Shown: piece after piece, positions 1 through 10,554 of the stretch
Layout: every line of letters starts with the position of its first letter
Position numbering within the stretch: position 1 is the first letter of the stretch
Assembly (NCBI GenBank): GCA_028688895.1
Contig: JAQTXG010000013.1
Span: 1 to 43,650 of the forward strand
Direction: 5' to 3'
From: Candidatus Altimarinota bacterium
GTDB lineage: Bacteria > Patescibacteriota > Gracilibacteria > BD1-5 > UBA6164
Length of the DNA: 43,650 nt
The notes under the pieces: generated by a model
Told to the model about the DNA's origin: nothing
The model's input: only the letters and a program-made list of their open reading frames with translations
The model's database searches: none
Position numbers and translations under genes: made by a program

Positions 1-71
1 ACTTATAATATATTTAAATTATTTTTTTTTTCAAGTATTTATAAATAATAAAAATTCTTTTTTATAAAAAA

Positions 72-98
72 TTGACTTATTATACAAAAAGTTATAAT
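72..98 (+). promoter_or_regulatory. Sigma70-type promoter for small RNA 1
   Basis: TTGACT at 72-77 and TATAAT at 93-98 are separated by 15 bp, slightly short of the ideal. Transcription would start near 105-107, exactly where the folded region begins. Seen in sequence; activity is inferred. Confidence 0.55.
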
Positions 99-106
99 TA
101 TAAATT

Positions 107-218
107 GAGTAGAGTTGATTGAGATGCGCTCATAGTTTATACTTGTCTCATCCTAAAAAAGGAGTTTTATGTCTACTCAAACATCCTCTCTGGTACCCTG
201 GAAACGGGTACCTTTTTT
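107..218 (+). ncRNA. Structured small RNA of unknown family with its own terminator
   Basis: The region has its own promoter and ends in a strong terminator. GAGTAGA (107-113) can pair with TCTACTC (172-178), closing a multibranch fold. Inside it, TGAGA (120-124) pairs with TCTCA (146-150), and TCC/GGA (151-153/161-163) forms a small hairpin. The 3' end is GGTACCC/GGGTACC (192-198/206-212) followed by six T. No convincing ORF lies inside. It does not look like 6S, SRP RNA, RNase P or tRNA. It could be a riboswitch-like leader, but no gene follows before the terminator, so a stand-alone RNA is preferred. Confidence 0.5.
192..218 (+). terminator. Intrinsic terminator of small RNA 1
   Basis: A perfect 7-bp stem GGTACCC/GGGTACC with a 7-nt loop is followed by TTTTTT. 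Confidence 0.8.
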
Positions 219-371
219 ATATGATGATATATCCTACTACTTGATTATAGCTATAAGATTATTTCAAAAAAAAGATTGACTTTACAAAAAAAATAATTAA
301 TATACGATTGTAAATATTAACCATACTTCCTTTTTAGAATTATCGTGTTAAATTTTCATCTTTTTTTCCTG

Positions 372-458
372 AATGACACTTATTCATCATGGGTGTCCCC
401 TAAGGGTGTCTTTACCGACACGTCCTGCGAGCGAAACTTTGTTTCGCTCTTTTTTTTA
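372..458 (+). ncRNA. Second possible structured small RNA upstream of uvrB
   Basis: The 311-nt gap before uvrB holds a second folded stretch. GTGTC (406-410) pairs with GACAC (417-421) around a 6-nt loop. GGGTGTC occurs twice (391-397 and 404-410), so the first copy could form an alternative pairing with the same GACAC. The stretch ends in a strong terminator at 429-458. A TTGACT at 276-281 may be the -35 element, but no clean -10 is seen. Because the terminator precedes uvrB, this is either an independent RNA or an attenuator. The two alternative GTGTC arms fit a switch, which is inference. Confidence 0.35.
429..458 (+). terminator. Intrinsic terminator or attenuator before uvrB
   Basis: GAGCGAAAC/GTTTCGCTC forms a 9-bp perfect stem with a TTT loop, followed by eight T. 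Confidence 0.8.
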
Positions 459-529
459 TGCATAAAAATTGCTTTTTTTGAAATATAAGTAAAATCAAAA
501 GAATGTTTTTAAGTATATAACCATAAATT

Positions 530-2695
530 ATGAAAGAAAAATTATTTAAACTGAAATCAAAATATTCTCCCAGTCCAGATCAGCAAAATGCTATTACTAG
601 TATAACTAAATACATAAACGATTGACACAAATACCAAACTCTTTGGTGAGTTACTTGAAGTGGTAAGACTTTTTCTATGGCAAATATCATCCAAGAAATA
701 AATAAACCAACACTTATTATAGCACACAACAAAACACTAGCAGCTCAATTAGCACAAGAATTCAAAGAATTTTTCCCAGATAATTCAGTACACTATTTTG
801 TTTCGTATTATGATTACTATCAACCAGAAGCCTATGTAGCAAAAACTGATACATATATAGAAAAAGAAGCAACGATAAACGAAGAAATAGACAGACTTAG
901 ACATGCTGCTACTCAAGATCTACTTACTAGAAAAGATGTAGTAATAGTAGCATCCGTATCATGCATATACGGTATATGAGACATAGATTTGTATACAGAG
1001 CAAGTATTTTCTATCGAAGTATGAAAAGAATACAAAATGGAAGATTTACTCAAAAAACTAGTAGCAATCCAGTACAGAAGAGCATCTACAGATTTCAAAC
1101 CAGGTATGGTAATGGTGATGTGAGATGTACTAGAGATATTTCCTAGTAGTAGTGAAACAGTGCTTACTATAGAGTTTTGGTGAGATGAAGTGAGTCAAAT
1201 CACAAGCAGAAATTATCTAACAGGTGAGATTTATGAATACTTACAAGATGTAACTATTTTTCCAGCAAAACATACAGTAACTACAAAAGATAGAATAGAG
1301 GAGATCATCCCAGAAATAAAAAAAGAACTAGACGAGAGATTAGCTTATTTCAAAGAAATATGAGATGTACTCAAATATGAAAGACTGAAAACAAAAGTAG
1401 AGTACGATCTAGAAATGATGCAAGAAGTATGATATGTAAATGGTATAGAAAATTATTCTAGATATCTAGATGGAAGATGAGGATGAAATGCACCAGCAAC
1501 TCTTATAGATTATTTTGGGGATGATTTTTTGTGTTTGGTAGACGAATCCCATATGACTTTTTCTCAAATAGGATGAATGTATGCTGGAGATAGAGCGAGA
1601 AAGACAAATCTAGTCGAAAACTGATTTAGATTACCTAGTGCAATGGATAATAGACCACTCAAATTTGATGAATTTGAAGCAAAAATGAAAAATGTAGTAG
1701 CAGTTTCAGCTACACCAGGTAAATTTGAAATAGGAGCAAGCTCTGATAATCCTGAAAAGTTTTTTGATTTCGATCCAGTTGTAGATGGTATATGGCAAGC
1801 TAGTGAAAATTGTAGAATAGTGCCACAAATGATGAGACCTACATGACTACTAGATCCAGAAATAATCCAAAGACCAATGGAATTTATGATAGATGATATC
1901 ATGAAAAATATATCTGAAGTAGTAGAAAAAAATGAGAGAATACTTATAACTACAATCACAAAGAGATCTAGTGAAGAACTCACAGATTATTTACTAGAAA
2001 ACTGAGTAAAAGTAAAATACTTGCATAGTGAAATAGAAACTCTAGAGAGACTAGAAACACTAAAAGAACTCAGAGAATGAAAAATAGATGTAATAGTATG
2101 AGTAAACTTACTTAGAGAATGACTTGATTTACCAGAAGTAAGCAAAATATGTATACTAGACGCTGATAAACAAGGTTTTTTGAGATCAACATCATCTCTT
2201 ATACAAATCATCTGAAGAGCAGCTAGAAATGAAAATGGTAAAGTGTATATGTATAGTGAACATCTAAAAAAGATAGTTTTTAATCCACCTCATTTACCAA
2301 AAATAATAGATAAAAACAAAGAAATAGAACTGCAAAGAGAGTTTGATTGACTATATAGGCTAGATCAGTGAAAACTAGTAAATGATGATTGACTAGTGGT
2401 TTCTGAAGCTATGAGAAAAGCTATTCATCTAACTTATTACAGAAGAAATTTGCAAGATAAATACAACAAAGAAAACGGTATAACACCAAAAACAGTTTTC
2501 AGTGAAATAAAGGATATGTGACTTAAATCAAACAAAACAAAGAGAGATTATTCTATATTAGATAAAAAAGATATTTGAAAAGAGATAGCTAGACTAGAAC
2601 TAGAAATGGATATAGCCGCAGCAAATATGGAATACGAAAAAGCAGCAGAACTCAGAGATGCAATTTTGGATTTAAAAAAAGGGAAGAAAAGATAA
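530..2695 (+). CDS. uvrB: Excinuclease ABC subunit B
   Basis: UvrB is the damage-verifying helicase-like subunit of nucleotide excision repair. It receives lesions from UvrA and loads UvrC. The 721-aa product has the P-loop GVTGSGKT at residues 40-47, with G40 and G43 both encoded by TGA. The beta-hairpin region [11 protein letters not shown] lies near 92-102, and DESH at 338-341. A C-terminal UVR motif ([17 protein letters not shown]) is the UvrC-binding element. Length is slightly above the usual ~670 aa. The start ATG at 530 gives a full N-terminus; there is no Shine-Dalgarno sequence. The end of uvrC lies at the far end of the window on the other strand. Identity is certain; table 11 would fragment it. 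Confidence 0.97.
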
Positions 2696-2723
2696 AAAAG
2701 AGGCTGATTTATAACCTCTTTTT
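2695..2723 (+). terminator. Terminator after uvrB
   Basis: AAAAAGAGG pairs with CCTCTTTTT around an 11-nt loop immediately after the stop codon. It is symmetrical enough to act in both directions. Confidence 0.75.
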
Positions 2724-2858
2724 CAGAAATTCTAGAAAATAATTAAAGTCTTTTAGATATAATTCCCCAATTTAACATAGTTTCGACTCCTTCAAAATCT
2801 TCAAGTATTTTATTGAAGACTGACTCAGAATCAATATATTAATTAAATAATATTTATT

Positions 2859-3698
2859 ATGTGCCGCATATTATTTCTAAAATGAACAAACAAAAACAAA
2901 GCACTTGATTATATAGATGCTTTCTACAAAGCCTGATATGATGATCCACACCTACAAGTAGCTGTAAAGACTATGAAAATAAATAGAATCAAAAACAGTC
3001 ACTTGCATGGGTGGGGTTATTTGCTTGTGACTGAAAATTCTATAAATACATATTTGAGTGGAGAAGCATTTTACAACGATGAAACTTGATTTGAAAATCT
3101 AAAAAATCAGATAAAAACTATTTCATGACCATTTTTACTAATGTCAGAACTTAGATTGACAGATGAATGAAATGTAAGTGCACTAAATAGTCATCCATTT
3201 TTCTTTTCCAGTTACAATTGATATGAATGATGTTTTTTTTATAATTGACTACTAGATTATGAAAAGTTGGCATCATTAGAATGATTAAATTATAGTGATT
3301 TTAAGTGAAAAAATGGCACTACAATTATGTGACTATCATTTTCTAGAGAACTAGAAAAGTGATCAACAGTAAAACAAGCATTACTCAGACCACTACCAGC
3401 ACTTAAAAGTGGCTACAATATTATGTGTTTTTTAAATGACAATAATGGTAATTTCAAAGCATATATAAATGCTTATATAGCAGAAAAGATGCTAGAAAAC
3501 AAGGAATATATAGAATATGTAAAACTTATAAAAAAATCAGACGACGATTTGTTTTTTGCCTGATCAAATGCTATATCAGTATACAAAAATGACATGTATA
3601 CAGTAATGGAAAACGCAGAATTTTTAGAGTTTGATATAGATTTTATAAAACAGTATTATTTCAATTGATATGAAATGGGAATTGATATGAGTATTTAA
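2859..3698 (+). CDS. Class II glutamine amidotransferase (YafJ/EgtC-like)
   Basis: The 279-aa product begins MCRILF. In this Ntn-hydrolase family Cys2 becomes the N-terminal nucleophile that hydrolyses glutamine to release ammonia. The following HGWGYLLVTEN segment matches the family's core. There is no synthase domain, so it is a stand-alone glutaminase-type amidotransferase like YafJ or EgtC. The substrate cannot be read from the sequence. An alternative ATG at 2882 is in a different frame and was rejected because it loses Cys2. The gene is monocistronic, with terminators on both sides. Glycines such as the one in ISGPFLLMSELR are TGA-coded. Confidence 0.85.
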
Positions 3699-3728
3699 AA
3701 AAACTAGAAAATATTTTCTAGTTTTTTT
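3698..3728. terminator. Bidirectional terminator between convergent genes
   Basis: CTAGAAAAT/ATTTTCTAG stem with A- and T-runs on the two flanks. It sits between the amidotransferase (+) and the VOC gene (-). Confidence 0.8.
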
Positions 3729-3731
3729 GTC

Positions 3732-4100
3732 TTATATATTGAAAAAACTCAATTTATTTCCATCTAAGTCTCTGAAATATCCAGTATAAAATCCATTATC
3801 TCATCTAGGACCTGAATCTCATTCATTTGTTCATCATAGCTCTAATACCAATTTATGCAATCTATCTACTTCTTCTTTTGACTTTACATGTAATGCCACC
3901 ATGTTACCATTTCAAACAGTAGCAGGATTATTATCAAAAGGCTTAATTATAGATATTCTTGTTAATCATGGTCAAAAAGACCAAGAAATAAATCTATCAG
4001 TCTCCAAAAATCTATTTGCTCACATTTCTCATAATAATTTATCATAAAATTCAGATGCTTTTTCTAAATTATTTGTTCATAGTGTTATATATCAAATCAT
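3732..4100 (-). CDS. VOC (glyoxalase/bleomycin-resistance-like) family protein
   Basis: The 122-aa protein has the single-domain VOC layout. The N-terminal half reads MIGYITLGTNNLEKASEFYDKLL and the C-terminal half ends GFYTGYFRDLDGNKLSFF, the usual paired beta-alpha-beta-beta-beta module with the typical RDPDGN-like turn. Such proteins bind a metal and act on small thiol adducts or bind drugs; the substrate here is unknown. Four TGA codons in the first 40 residues and more in LELGGTNEGDSGPRG are needed to read it. It is followed on the minus strand by the shared terminator. Confidence 0.85.
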
Positions 4101-4159
4101 TTATTATTTAGATAATAATTAAAATATTGTCCATTTAGTATAATTTATTAAAAAAATTA

Positions 4160-4366
4160 TTATCCTAAATATTCCCAAACATCATCCTGTGGTCATTTTG
4201 GTCAATTTTCATTTCAGGCATGGCATATAGGGCACGCAAAAAAAGTTGATCATCTTTCAATAAAGTGCTGATCTATATCAACAATAAGTCCACAAATAAT
4301 ACATTTATATTTACCAGCAACAGGTATTACTTCAGTTGCATTTAACTTTGTTCCTATTTCAATCAT
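4160..4366 (-). CDS. Small zinc-ribbon (rubredoxin-like) protein
   Basis: The 68-aa product carries two CxxC pairs, YKCIICG and FFACPICHAG, about 25 residues apart, which form a four-cysteine metal site. The N-terminal TEVIPVAGKYKCIICG resembles the rubredoxin-like/ribbon-helix leader seen in small redox or DNA-binding proteins. Function is unknown; metal binding (Zn or Fe) is inferred from the four cysteines. No SD. It is divergent from the HxlR regulator at 4477 across a 110-bp gap, so the two may share a control region. Confidence 0.75.
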
Positions 4367-4476
4367 ATATTTAAATATAGTTTATAAAATAAAGTAACTT
4401 TATAATATAAACTTGATAAAATAAGTCAATTAATTATAATGGAAATTGGTAACTATTTATAAACTAAATATCAGAT

Positions 4477-4809
4477 ATGATACATAAAACTACAAGTTGT
4501 CCTGTTAATAATCTATTTTTACAATTATCTAAACAATGGATAATATTTATTTTTCACAATTTAGCTACATGAGAAAAAACATTTTCTTGATTGAAAAAAA
4601 CACTGAAATGAATAAGTTCAAGAACATTGTCTCTTAGATTAAAAGATTTACAAGAACTTTGATTTATTGAACGACTAATAGTACAAGAACAACCTATAAA
4701 AATAGAATATTTATTGACTGAAAAATGACAAAGTCTGACTAATGAACTAGAAAAATTGTGAAAATGGGCAAGTGAATGGGAAAAAAAATATAACAATATA
4801 TTTATATAG
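4477..4809 (+). CDS. HxlR-family winged-helix transcriptional regulator
   Basis: The 110-aa protein matches HxlR in length and layout: an N-terminal Cys-Pro (TTSCPV, residues 6-10), then QLSKQWIIFIFHNLATGEKTF, the recognition-helix region GISSRTLSLRLKDLQELGFI and a beta-wing. In this family the conserved early cysteine can sense aldehydes or oxidants. It probably controls a neighbour, and the divergent zinc-ribbon gene is the nearest candidate. Target and signal are inference. Confidence 0.85.
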
Positions 4810-4909
4810 ATGTGAGTATTTCATGCATACATAATAATATCTATTGATTATTTGAATATAATACATTATATGGTAAAATAATATAGAGTTATAATAATAA
4901 AAATACAAA

Positions 4910-6388
4910 ATGCAACAATCAAATAATAAAAATGCAGAACCCAAATTTGAAAATCCTATTTTTGAACAGATATTAAAAATAATCAATTCTTCTATAAGTG
5001 CTTGAGAAATACAGGCACTAGAAAAAAAACTAGGTTTCAAAAAAACTATTCTCAAGATAATTGAAAAAGATAAGTCAAATAAAAATTTGGCTCTTTTTCT
5101 AATATCTGAAATATCACCAAAATATTTTATGCAATTTACTGAATTGCAATCTGATATATCTATCGCAAAAGTAGCTATATATAGAGATTCTAGTTTATAT
5201 ATTTATGCTTCGCCTATACTCAGAAAAAAAACTGAATTTTGATTTCTAGTACTAGAATCAATGGTGAGAGAATGAAGGAGTTTCTCAGAAATAGAATCAT
5301 ATATAGAACAAAATCACAAGAAAAACAAAAATGCATTTTATGAAAAATACATGCAACTTTTGGAGTTATGAAACATAGTTTACTCAAATGATATCACAAA
5401 ACAATTAATAGCAATAAAAGAATCAAACAACACACTGTATGAGCATATATTTAAAGTATGATTGGTAAACAAAAATACAAAAAAACTAGAAATAAACAAT
5501 CAATTTATCAAATCCATAGTAACAGAACTCACAAAAATACCAGAATACCAAAATCTAGATATAGATAAACAATGAGAATTTAGGATAAAATATATAGAAA
5601 ATATTTTTTGAATAAAGATATCAAAACTAGAAGAAAATGAAAAATACATATTTACTACACTTTTAAATCTAATAATCATAAATGAAGCAAAAGTAAAATT
5701 ATCAAAAAAAGATGATATAGAAGAAAAAGACAAAAATACCCAAAATGAAAATACACAAAACAATCATGAAACAGAAAAAACAATAAATGTAAAAGATGAT
5801 TTTGAAGATTTACTAGAATATACTTATCCTCATTCTACTTTTTACGTATCAGACTGATGATACACTATAGAAACAAATATTTGAAACAATCTCTTTATTA
5901 CAAATAATGAAAAAGACAAGTTTACATCAAAAGCTCTAGCAAATTATATCAAATTTTACAACACTATGTACAAATTGTGATTGATATTTCTATGGCAAAA
6001 ATACAAAAATGACTTCACTATTTTGTGTAATAACAAGTTTTGATTTGACTATATGAGAAATGAATGAATAACAGAATCAAAAACTCTATCAGTTTTAAAC
6101 CTGATATGAAAAAATATAGGAATACCAGAAACAACGTATTTAGTAGATAATTATGACTCAAACTGAGTACTCCAAGAAACAAAAAAGCAAGAAAAAATAA
6201 TATGATGCTTCAAAACTATATGAGACGCAAAACTCAAGTTTATAGAAATAAAAGAAACTTGAATCATTAACTGAGATAGATATTCAGATAACAGCGCATT
6301 TTGAAACCAAGCAGTAGAAAACAAACTCATAGAAATACTATGTATAGACCAAAAAGGGAACGGACTAAATATAAGTAAGTGGAAGTAA
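4910..6388 (+). CDS. Large protein of unknown function (two regions joined by a charged linker)
   Basis: I do not recognise this 492-aa protein. It has no signal peptide and no obvious membrane segment. The N-terminal region (about 1-265) is helical with many Lys, Glu and Ile. A low-complexity charged linker rich in Lys/Asp/Glu/Asn lies near 265-300. A C-terminal region starts near 305 (LEYTYPHSTFYVSDGGYTIETNIG) and contains aromatic and beta-like stretches. It uses many TGA glycine codons, so it is native. A TATAAT at about 4891 lies shortly before the ATG. Right after the stop is the GAATAATGAATAATGA-type repeat also found after another gene at 30 kb. Confidence 0.75.
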
Positions 6389-6427
6389 AGAATAATGAAT
6401 AATGAATAAAGAATAATGAATAATGAT
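6389..6427 (+). repeat. GAATAATGA short tandem repeat just after a stop codon
   Basis: Units of GAATAATGA and variants follow the stop codon directly. The same repeat in the opposite orientation forms the 3' end of the methyltransferase gene at 30006-30046. Confidence 0.75.
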
Positions 6428-6496
6428 ACAAAAAAAATTAGAAATAAAGTCCATTGTTTCCTTAGATAGAAATCACCATAAAAAAGCACATAAAAA

Positions 6497-6520
6497 AAGC
6501 TAAATCATATGATTTAGCTT
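6497..6520. terminator. Perfect palindrome terminator overlapping a stop codon
   Basis: AAGCTAAATC pairs with GATTTAGCTT around ATAT. It is flanked by A-run and T-run, so it can work on both strands. It overlaps the last stop codon bases of the PHP gene (-). Confidence 0.8.
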
Positions 6521-7466
6521 ATTTTTCTTTCATACCATTTGTAGCCCTCACTAGCATCAAAAAATTCTTAAAATTTTCCATCATATCAGCTTCTGTTACA
6601 AAAGGATTCATCTCTCACAATTGTCAATGTACATCATCAACTTTGTCTCTTACGAAATGATCATCACTTCAAAAAGTAAGTATTAAATTGTACTTTTTAG
6701 CAGTTTTTAGTATCAATTCAACCCATTCTTTTGACGCCAAACTATTTATTTCTATACCATTTATCAAATCCTTGTACTCACTTACAAAATACATAAACAA
6801 CACATAATCATCTCTAAAAGTAAAATTTGGATGTGCCAAACTCACTACAAATCATTCTTGCTTAGACAATTCTCATATAGTTCTGACAGATGGTTCATAT
6901 CTTTCTATCTGCGCCCATCAGATATATTTCAAATCTCAATGTGATTTCAAGCATCTACGAATAAAATCTCACTGACTTAGTACTTCTCCAGTTAGCTCAA
7001 CTGTCAATTCATTATTTTGAGGATTCATCATCAAGTATTCACTTACCTGACTATTATTTAGATTGTTCACATCAAATCACTTATTTCTGTAATATTCTAT
7101 AAATTCTTCATAATCAATGATATATCAATTTGAAACCAGCTTTTCTATTTGTTTTTTTACCTTGTTTATTCTTCATTTTCTAGTATCATCCAGTATATCA
7201 CATACATTTTTACTAAAACTAGTACTATATCAAACTATATGCATACTTTTATGAGCTATTCTATCATCATATACAGAAAATTCTACTCACTCAAAACTAT
7301 ATATATTATTTTGTTTTGCGAGATTTACAAAATCTGTATTTACTATATCATGCTCAGTAACTATAGCTAAATCTAGTCATTTAGCCTTTGCTTCTGCTAA
7401 GACTTGTTCATTAGAATAATATCAATCAGAAACATTTGTATGAAAATGTGTATCAAATTTCATCAT
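6519..7466 (-). CDS. PHP-domain phosphoesterase
   Basis: The 315-aa protein starts MMKFDTHFHTNVSDGYYS, the HxH motif of the polymerase-and-histidinol-phosphatase metal site. It continues with AIVTEHD (second metal motif), FEGVEFS, VSLAHPNF and a late FGSDDH. These are the usual ligands of the trinuclear metal centre. Likely roles are nucleotide or sugar phosphate hydrolysis, as in YciV-like 3',5'-nucleoside bisphosphatases, but the substrate is not defined. The upstream of two adjacent ATGs was chosen. It stands alone, with its stop in the palindromic terminator. Confidence 0.85.
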
Positions 7467-7602
7467 TTATATATTTTTAAAAATTATTTAGATTTATTAT
7501 ATATCTGTTTATAATTATGTAAAGTTTTAGATTTTACAAACGTAAATTATTTTACTATACGATAAATCACTATATTTTGGTTATTTAACAAAATCACACA
7601 TT

Positions 7603-8319
7603 ATGGAAAAATTGGTAAAAGTAGATATTTTTAGGTGATTAGCCATTTTATTAATGATTTTTTTTCATTTAAATTATTCTTTATTAAATATCTTTCACAT
7701 ACAAATACTCAATTTTTCAGAATTATTTTGGTTTGTACTATGAAAAGTATCAGCACTTTTGTTTATATTTATTGCATGAGTTTCCTTTTTTCTATCTAGT
7801 AAAAAGTATTGAAAATCTATTGCAAAAAAATACACAAAAAAGGCAGTATATTTATGAATAATAGCATGAATTATTAGTTTGATTACTTATTTTTGATTTG
7901 ATTCCAAATTTTATATCAGATTTTGAATCATACATTTTTTTGCTTTGAGTTTTTTATTAATGATTATTTTTAAGAGATTTAGATACTTCAATTTGCTATT
8001 TTGAACTATTATAATCGTATATGGAGTTTATTTTATACCTATTATAGAAAACAAAAATCTATATTTTTTATGATTTAGATACTATTGATTCAAATCAGGG
8101 GATTATTATCCTATATTGCCATATTTTTGAGTAATGCTTTTATGATATGTTTTTGCATTATTTTTAAGTGATACAAACAAACTAAATTTACTCAAACAAA
8201 AAAATAATTCTAATATCTTGCTAAAAATACTAGAATTATTCTGAAAAAAATCATTGCTGATATATTTGATACATCAACCAATTATTGTATTTATTATTTA
8301 TTGTATTAAACTTTTGTAA
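7603..8319 (+). CDS. DUF1624 / HGSNAT-like multi-pass membrane protein
   Basis: The 238-aa protein starts KVDIFRGLAILLMIFFHL, the hallmark R-G-L-A/H motif of the DUF1624 (heparan-alpha-glucosaminide N-acetyltransferase-like, YeiB-like) family. About six or seven hydrophobic segments follow, ending KKSLLIYLIHQPIIVFIIY. Family members move acyl groups across the membrane onto sugars; the substrate here is unknown. Several TGA glycines lie in membrane helices. Its stop is one base from the convergent L,D-transpeptidase stop. Confidence 0.8.
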
Positions 8320-8320
8320 A

Positions 8321-9310
8321 TTAATAAATATTTCTAGTGTCAATGAGTACATTAGATACTCATAATTGATTAACCAATCTATAAATATGTTCTATATAAT
8401 ACAATCAAACTCTGACACATCAATGAGAATGTGCAAGTCAATCTATTTTTGAATCACTTCAATGTAACCAAATCCCTCTGTCTATATGTACAGCATATGG
8501 CATTACTGCTCATCCACTATCAACAACACTTCAGTTTTCATCCTTTATTTCTGGAAATTGAGAAGATATATGTAGTTTATCAGGATTAGCTTTTCCATTG
8601 GTCACCAAAGGTGGAGTTCTATATTTAGAATTATTTATACCAGGAGTTACAAATGTAGCAACTTCTAGTTTTCATCCTACATAAAAAGCCAAAGCAGTTT
8701 TTCCATTCACATTTGAAAATATTATTTTATTTTCTCTATTTCACAATCTTTCAGAAAAATGATTAGCTAGATTTTCATTTATATAAGTTCCTGATATATT
8801 AGTTCACATAGCTATTCCATAGTACAAATTTTTACTAAATACATTCAATTTTTCATTATACGCTCATTTTACATTATCATATCACTTCATATTCATATAT
8901 ATTTCCAATCTCTTATTTGCTTCGCTATTTAATACATCAATATTATTTGCATAATAATTCTGATATACCACTTTTAAAGTATTTGGTCACAATATTCCGT
9001 CTACATTTAATCAGAATTTAGTTTGAATACTTTTTATCTCTTCTACAAATTTATTTACATTGTTATCATACAATCAAAAAAAATCATTAAAATTATCTAC
9101 TTCATTTTTTCAAACAAACTCTATAGATTTAGTATAGTTTAAATAATTACTAGTATTGTTTTGATTTTCAGATTTGTTATTCAATATGACATCTACCTTT
9201 TGACTATTTGAGTATACAAAATTGTGAGCCTTTGTTTTACTACTACAGCCTACAATAGCTTGACTCAATACCAAAGTAGAAACTGCTATATATTTATTTA
9301 AATTGTTCAT
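8321..9310 (-). CDS. L,D-transpeptidase (YkuD) lipoprotein with peptidoglycan-binding segment
   Basis: The 329-aa product has a lipoprotein signal with a lipobox ending in IVGC near residue 22. A peptidoglycan-binding-like stretch (FGLNVDGILGPNTLKVV) sits in the middle. The C-terminal YkuD catalytic domain reads WLHGSDSKIDGLAHSHGCVR, with nucleophile Cys298 and His296 in SHGCVR. The glycine before Cys is TGA-coded. L,D-transpeptidases make 3-3 peptidoglycan cross-links or anchor proteins to the wall, outside the membrane. Upstream is tmRNA, divergently transcribed. Confidence 0.92.
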
Positions 9311-9396
9311 TTTTATTTATTATAGTATATTATAAATATATAATACATATAAAATAACATAAATCAAGTATATATTATTTTTTAAGAAAAATAATC

Positions 9397-9424
9397 TTGA
9401 ATAATAATAAAATATGTATATAAT
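9397..9424 (+). promoter_or_regulatory. Promoter of tmRNA
   Basis: TTGAAT (9397-9402) and TATAAT (9419-9424) are 16 bp apart, with the RNA 5' end 9 nt downstream at 9433. Confidence 0.75.
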
Positions 9425-9432
9425 GCTCTCAC

Positions 9433-9878
9433 GGGGTTAATCTTGGTTTCTATCGAGAGAATCGCTCGGGATCTATGCTATCTGGGAGATGTTTATGCCT
9501 TCCACAATCAATCATAAACAAACATAAATGCAAAAAATAGAATTGCAGGAGGTCTAGCTTCTTTTAAAAAAGTTTTATCTCCATCTCTAGTTGTTGCCTA
9601 AGCATCAACTAGTAGCCTTCGCTAAGTCGATGAGCGCCGATTGGCCTGCTACAAAGTCTATAGATATCCCCACTCTTGGAGCTCTACAGACTTATAAATA
9701 AGAGTTTTTATAGAGACGGTTTTGATTTAGTCTTGTCTCAATAAAATACCTACAGATTAGATTATTTTGAAAGTTTTTTGTTTGTTTTCTATTTTCAAAA
9801 TTATCAAAACAAACTATGATAGTAGAAGTATTTCTTTAGCCTCTCGAGACGTCGGTTCGAATCCGACTAGCTCCACCA
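9433..9878 (+). ncRNA. ssrA: tmRNA (transfer-messenger RNA)
   Basis: tmRNA rescues ribosomes stalled on broken mRNA and tags the product for degradation. The 5' GGGGTTA pairs with the 3' TAGCTCC before an encoded CCA, forming the alanyl acceptor stem. The T arm GTCGG-TTCGAAT-CCGAC is at 9851-9867. The likely tag frame starts at GCA 9530 and ends at TAA 9599-9601: 23 residues beginning AKNRIAGG and ending SPSLVVA. The hydrophobic -VVA end fits a protease-recognition tail. Tag assignment is inference; the gene itself is clear. No SmpB gene is in the window. Confidence 0.93.
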
Positions 9879-9995
9879 TTTTTCGCTATTCTCGTTGCAC
9901 TCGAATAGCTACAAATGGCACGCCATTCTTTTAGAAGGCAATAATAAAGTTTTAATATAGCGAAAAATGCCCTTCGTAGCCTTGGCGAAGAATGG
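9876..9995. repeat. Inverted-repeat structured element after tmRNA
   Basis: CATTTTTCGCTAT directly after the tmRNA 3' end is repeated in inverse as ATAGCGAAAAATG about 70 nt later. Between them are a GCTATTC/GAATAGC hairpin and CGCCATTCTT, the latter pairing with AAGAATGGGCG further on. A CTTCG...CGAAG hairpin closes the region. The region is GC-richer than its surroundings. It may be a nested hairpin terminator region or a small palindromic repeat element. Confidence 0.45.
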
Positions 9996-10077
9996 GCGAC
10001 TCAAAATATAACTATATATAAATAATTTCATATAATTATTTTGAAATTAATAAATTTAATTAATTATTACTTTTTTG

Positions 10078-10329
10078 ATGTACTATGTTTATGTAATTAG
10101 AAGTGTTGAAAATAATGAACAAATTTACACTTGATTTTCTGAAAATTTAAAACAAAGATTAGAAGAACATAATACTTGAAAATCTAAACATACACAAAAA
10201 TATAAACCTTGGGAATTAGTTTTTTATTCAGCTTTTGAAAGTAAAAAGATAGCACTTGATTTTGAAAAATATTTAAAATCAGCTTCTTGAATTGCTTTTA
10301 GGAATAAAAGATTGATTTGCAAGGTTTAA
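10078..10329 (+). CDS. GIY-YIG domain endonuclease-like protein
   Basis: The 83-aa single-domain protein has YYVYVI (residues 2-7), YTGFS (17-21), Arg27 and Glu63 in LDFEKYLK, matching the YhbQ/UPF0213-type small GIY-YIG proteins. These cut or nick DNA with one metal ion; the cellular role of small stand-alone members is not settled. It lies upstream of the type III R-M genes but is separated by a terminator, so it is not in the same operon. The identical motifs and length support a complete gene. Confidence 0.88.
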
Positions 10330-10444
10330 TTTTTTAGTATAAATGTACAAATTTATAGGTAAATAAAACTCATTATTTTTTACCTAACTGGTTTATAAGT
10401 AAAGAATTAATGTATATTTTTACTTATTAAAAATAAAGTATATA

Positions 10445-10473
10445 AAAAAGTATATATATCATATACTTTTTTT
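10445..10473 (+). terminator. Terminator after the GIY-YIG gene
   Basis: AAAAGTATAT and ATATACTTTT can pair across a short loop, followed by T-rich sequence. Confidence 0.6.
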
Positions 10474-10554
10474 GTTTGCATTTTTTTTTAATATAGATAT
10501 ATTATAAAATAATAATTTTTAAATGTTAATTTATATTGTAAATTTAATAATACT

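Noticed and set aside
677-979. 100-aa UvrB fragment as a gene
   Set aside because: It is only the part of uvrB between two TGA codons; the P-loop and start are upstream.
2882-3000. Downstream ATG at 2882 as start of the amidotransferase
   Set aside because: It is in a different frame and would lose the catalytic Cys2 of MCRILF.
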